Below, piece after piece: positions 5,310 to 7,340 of a DNA stretch of 7,340 nucleotides (position 1 is its first letter; each line of letters opens with the position of its first letter). The position numbers were made by a program, and so were the translations under genes. The DNA is from an uncultured Lachnospiraceae bacterium (GTDB lineage Bacteria; Bacillota; Clostridia; Lachnospirales; Lachnospiraceae), in NCBI GenBank assembly GCA_902795625.1, contig CADBLW010000113.1, positions 1-7,340 on the forward strand. Direction: 5' to 3'. Below the pieces are notes generated by a model. The model was not told where the DNA came from and searched no databases. It saw only the letters and a program-made list of their open reading frames with translations.

Positions 5310-6407
5310 TCACTCCGCCGTGAACGCCTGCTCCAGATCCCCGAGAATATCCCGCGGATCCTCGATTCCCACGGACATCCGCAGCAGCCGGTCCGTGATC
5401 CCGAGGCGCTCCTTCTGCTCCGCAGGCACATCCGGGTGCGTCTGCAGCGACGGGTACGTGAGAAGGCTCTCCGTGCCGCCCAGGCTTTCGGAAAATGTGA
5501 TCAGTTTCACGTTTCGAAGGATGGACAGCGCCTTCTCCGCGGATCTTACGGAAAATGAGAGCATCCCGCTGCCCGCGTAATAAATCCGGTCAACCTCCTC
5601 GCGGCCGCGCAGCCAGTCGCGCACGGTCTCGGCGTTGCTCCTGTGCCGTTCCATCCGAAGGGCGAGCGTCTTCATTCCGCGAAGACACAGCCAGCACTCG
5701 AAAGGCCCAAGCGTCGCGCCCGTGGTCTTCGAGAGAAGCCGTATCCGCGCCGCTGCCTCCGGATCTTTGCTGCACAGAAAGCCGCAGACCGTGTCATTGT
5801 GGCCGCTAAGGTACTTCGTCCCGGAGTGGATCACAAAATCCGCTCCCTCAGCAAAGGGATGCTGCAGGTACGGCGTCATGAACGTGTTGTCCACCGCCAG
5901 CACCGCGCCGTTTCGATGCGCGATCTCCGAGATCGCGCGGATGTCGCTCACGCGCATCATCGGATTGGACGGTGTCTCCAGGTACACGGCCTTCGTGTCC
6001 GGGCGGATCGCCGCTGCCACCTTGGCCGGATCGGTGGTGTCGACGTACTCGATGCGGTACTCATTTTTCGTCTCGATCTGATCGATCAGGCGCACTACGC
6101 CGCCGTACAGATCCTCGCCGCACAAAATGTGGTCGCCGGGCCGGAAGCAATCAAAAAACGCCGAGATTGCGGCCATTCCCGATGCGAATGCCACCGTGTC
6201 ATACGCTCCCTCCAGGGAGCTTACGGTTTCCTCCAGAAATTTTCTGGTCGGATTTGATTCACGGGAATAGTCGAACCCCGACGGATTGTGTCCCGGCGTC
6301 AAATGACTGAAACAGGCCGTCTGGTAGATGGGGAAGCTGACCGCGCAGTTCGCGTCCGCGAGCGTGTGTCCCTCCCCGTGAATACATCGTGTCTCTATTG
6401 AATACAT
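5310..6407 (-). CDS. Cys/Met-metabolism PLP enzyme, cystathionine gamma-synthase/lyase type, shortened
   Basis: This 365-residue transsulfuration enzyme probably joins cysteine to an acylated homoserine to give cystathionine (MetB role). Visible features are YSRESNPT at 47-54 (Tyr and Arg reach the neighbour subunit's PLP phosphate), FASGMAAI at 74-81, Y101 and TPSNPMM at 145-151. AVDNTF at 171-176 holds the Asp under the PLP nitrogen. The PLP Lys is K198 in SGTKYLSGH, E313 lies in SLGGTESL and R343 in LLRMSVGIED. E313 fits gamma-synthases and gamma-lyases rather than MetC-type beta-lyases. The common length is 380-395: between IYYAG and GMLSF (277-284) the usual segment of about 15-20 residues containing the HPGHELAKRQ-like helix is absent, in frame. 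A lyase or O-acetylhomoserine sulfhydrylase role cannot be excluded. AGAGGG (6414-6419) lies six bases before the ATG. It is followed at 24 nt by patB, which favours a synthase feeding a beta-lyase. Confidence 0.88.
   Translation of the reverse strand: MYSIETRCIHGEGHTLADANCAVSFPIYQTACFSHLTPGHNPSGFDYSRESNPTRKFLEETVSSLEGAYDTVAFASGMAAISAFFDCFRPGDHILCGEDLYGGVVRLIDQIETKNEYRIEYVDTTDPAKVAAAIRPDTKAVYLETPSNPMMRVSDIRAISEIAHRNGAVLAVDNTFMTPYLQHPFAEGADFVIHSGTKYLSGHNDTVCGFLCSKDPEAAARIRLLSKTTGATLGPFECWLCLRGMKTLALRMERHRSNAETVRDWLRGREEVDRIYYAGSGMLSFSVRSAEKALSILRNVKLITFSESLGGTESLLTYPSLQTHPDVPAEQKERLGITDRLLRMSVGIEDPRDILGDLEQAFTAE
5918..5938. repeat. 21-bp perfect inverted repeat inside the gamma-synthase-like gene
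   Basis: Arms GCGCGATCTC and GAGATCGCGC flank a single central base. It encodes the stretch RAISEIA, so the symmetry may be a by-product of codon choice in a helix with near-mirror composition. No function is evident. Confidence 0.5.
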
Positions 6408-6465
6408 GGTTAACCCTCTTTTTCTGTATGAATTTCCGTACGGCGCCTCCGTCCGGATCGCGGCG

Positions 6466-6480
6466 GATCACACTGTGATC
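6466..6480. repeat. 15-bp palindrome over the peptidase stop codon
   Basis: GATCACA and TGTGATC flank one central base, spanning the last codons and TGA stop of the M20 gene. The half-sites resemble CRP/FNR-type TGTGA boxes but point outward with no spacer, so the arrangement is wrong for those regulators. It is probably incidental. The rest of the 60-nt gap to the next gene holds only its ribosome site, with no promoter or terminator that I can see. Confidence 0.4.
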
Positions 6481-7340
6481 AATGCGACGGCGAGCTCCGC
6501 GGCTTTGGCAAGTTCCGCAAGCTCCGTGTACTCCTCCGTCGTGTGGGATTTTTCCATCGCACAGGCCACGACGATCGCCGGTATGCCGTGCTCGTTCAGG
6601 CGGTTCGCATCGCTTCCGCCGTAGGTGGTGATCCATTGCGCGCCGAGGCCCGCTCTCTCCGCAGCCTTCGTAAAATGCCGCACCACCGCCTCCGCAGCGT
6701 CCAGATGATACGCGCGGATGTGCTCGCGGCTCCGGCACTGAACCGTGCCTCCGAAATTTTCCGCCGTCTGCTCAAACTTCGCGAACACCTCGTCCACCAG
6801 CCGGAGCGCCTCCTCGTGGGAGAAGCTTCGCACCTCGCCGGTGACAACCACGCGGTCCGGCACGATATTGTCCGCCGTGCCTCCCGTAATGGTCCCGAAG
6901 TTCACGGAACTCTGTCCGCCCCTGCGCCCTGCGGACAATGCCGACAATGCATTTGCCGCAATGCTCACGGCGTTGATCCCCTGCTCCGGCGCAAAACCCG
7001 CGTGGGCCGCCCTTCCGTTAATCTCAACGGAAAATGTAACTATGGACGGTGCCGCTGTTGCGGCCGTTCCGACCGGTCCGTTTAAGTCAAACACATACGC
7101 CTTATCCGCGTGCACAAGGCGGAAATCAAATGCCTCCGATCCCTCGCAGAAGCTCTCCTCCGCGGAGGTGATCAACACTTCGATGTCCGGGTGCGGCAAC
7201 CCCGATTCCTCAACGGTCTGTATCGCCTCAAGGATCACCGACAACCCGGAAACATCGTCTGCTCCAAGCACCGTGGATCCGTCGGAGGTGATCGTGCCGT
7301 TCTCCCGGACGATCGCCTGTTTGCCCCTGCCCGGTCTCAC
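6468..7340 (-). CDS. M20-family metallopeptidase, PepT-like, 5' partial
   Basis: Co-catalytic zinc peptidase of the M20 clan, closest in motif style to PepT-like (tripeptidase-related) proteins. Only the last 290 residues are inside the window; the GTG at the edge encodes an internal Val, and the N-terminal HxD zinc motif lies outside. Numbering from the edge, LGADDVSG (25-32) holds the bridging Asp, ITSAEE (57-62) the catalytic Glu pair and VFDLNGP (83-89) another zinc Asp. RAAHAGFAPEQGINA (110-124) begins the lid/dimerisation domain with its conserved His, GGTADNIVPD (153-162) continues it, YGGSDANRL (240-248) returns to the catalytic domain, and KSHTTEEY (264-271) carries the last zinc His (H266). 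The gene ends 60 nt before the gamma-synthase-like gene on the same strand, with no clear terminator, so read-through is likely. Its substrate is unknown. Confidence 0.88.
   Translation of the reverse strand: MRPGRGKQAIVRENGTITSDGSTVLGADDVSGLSVILEAIQTVEESGLPHPDIEVLITSAEESFCEGSEAFDFRLVHADKAYVFDLNGPVGTAATAAPSIVTFSVEINGRAAHAGFAPEQGINAVSIAANALSALSAGRRGGQSSVNFGTITGGTADNIVPDRVVVTGEVRSFSHEEALRLVDEVFAKFEQTAENFGGTVQCRSREHIRAYHLDAAEAVVRHFTKAAERAGLGAQWITTYGGSDANRLNEHGIPAIVVACAMEKSHTTEEYTELAELAKAAELAVALITV

Noticed and set aside
2890..5558. Long plus-strand frames opposite metF and patB (2890-3951 and 4065-5558)
   Set aside because: They are antisense to strongly recognised enzymes, have Arg/His/Leu-rich low-quality products and cross gene boundaries without ribosome sites.
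6408..6467. A promoter or riboswitch ahead of the gamma-synthase-like gene
   Set aside because: The gap is only 60 nt, with no convincing -35/-10 pair, and is too short for a SAM riboswitch. Any such control must lie upstream of the peptidase.
6466..6480. CRP/FNR binding site
   Set aside because: The TGTGA and TCACA halves are in the reverse order with no 6-base spacer and overlap a stop codon far from any promoter.
1..7340. Mobile element, CRISPR array, defence system or phage gene
   Set aside because: Nearly all sequence is taken up by core methionine metabolism genes and one peptidase. No transposase, integrase, long direct repeats or tRNA-like folds are seen.

Overview
The window is GC-rich (about 60% by eye). 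Every gene I can support lies on the minus strand, so transcription runs from position 7340 towards position 1. AGGAG-type ribosome sites, a short-form MetH with its reactivation module on a separate gene, and clostridial-looking MetF and PatB proteins suggest a GC-rich anaerobic member of the Bacillota (Clostridia). This assignment is an inference; the window holds no rRNA or taxon-specific marker.

Layout in the direction of transcription: (1) 7340-6468, the C-terminal 290 residues of an M20 metallopeptidase of the PepT-like type, cut by the window edge. (2) 6407-5310, a Cys/Met-metabolism PLP enzyme (cystathionine gamma-synthase/lyase family), shorter than usual because of an apparent internal deletion. 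(3) 5285-4086, a MalY/PatB C-S beta-lyase, 24 nt after gene 2. (4) A 128-nt gap with a 20-bp inverted repeat abutting a strong extended -10 promoter. (5) 3957-3067, metF. (6) A 187-nt gap with hairpins and a possible 40-codon ORF that overlaps the next start. (7) 2879-2130, a free-standing methionine synthase reactivation protein with a four-cysteine tail. (8) 2039 to beyond position 1, the MetH core (homocysteine, methyl-THF and the start of the cobalamin cap domain), cut by the other edge.

The genes form a nearly complete methionine pathway. The gamma-synthase-like enzyme makes cystathionine from an activated homoserine and cysteine. PatB cleaves cystathionine to homocysteine. MetF reduces methylene-THF to methyl-THF, MetH passes that methyl group through cobalamin to homocysteine, and the separate activation protein rescues oxidised cobalamin. 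The peptidase may supply amino acids from peptides, but its link to the pathway is only positional.

No mobile element, CRISPR array, tRNA or rRNA is visible. The least explained signals are a 9-mer (CGGAAAATG) recurring far above chance in several genes and reading frames, its 8-base core as an inverted pair at the metF promoter, the cysteine tail of the activation protein, and the Ala/Gly/Ser linker in MetH.
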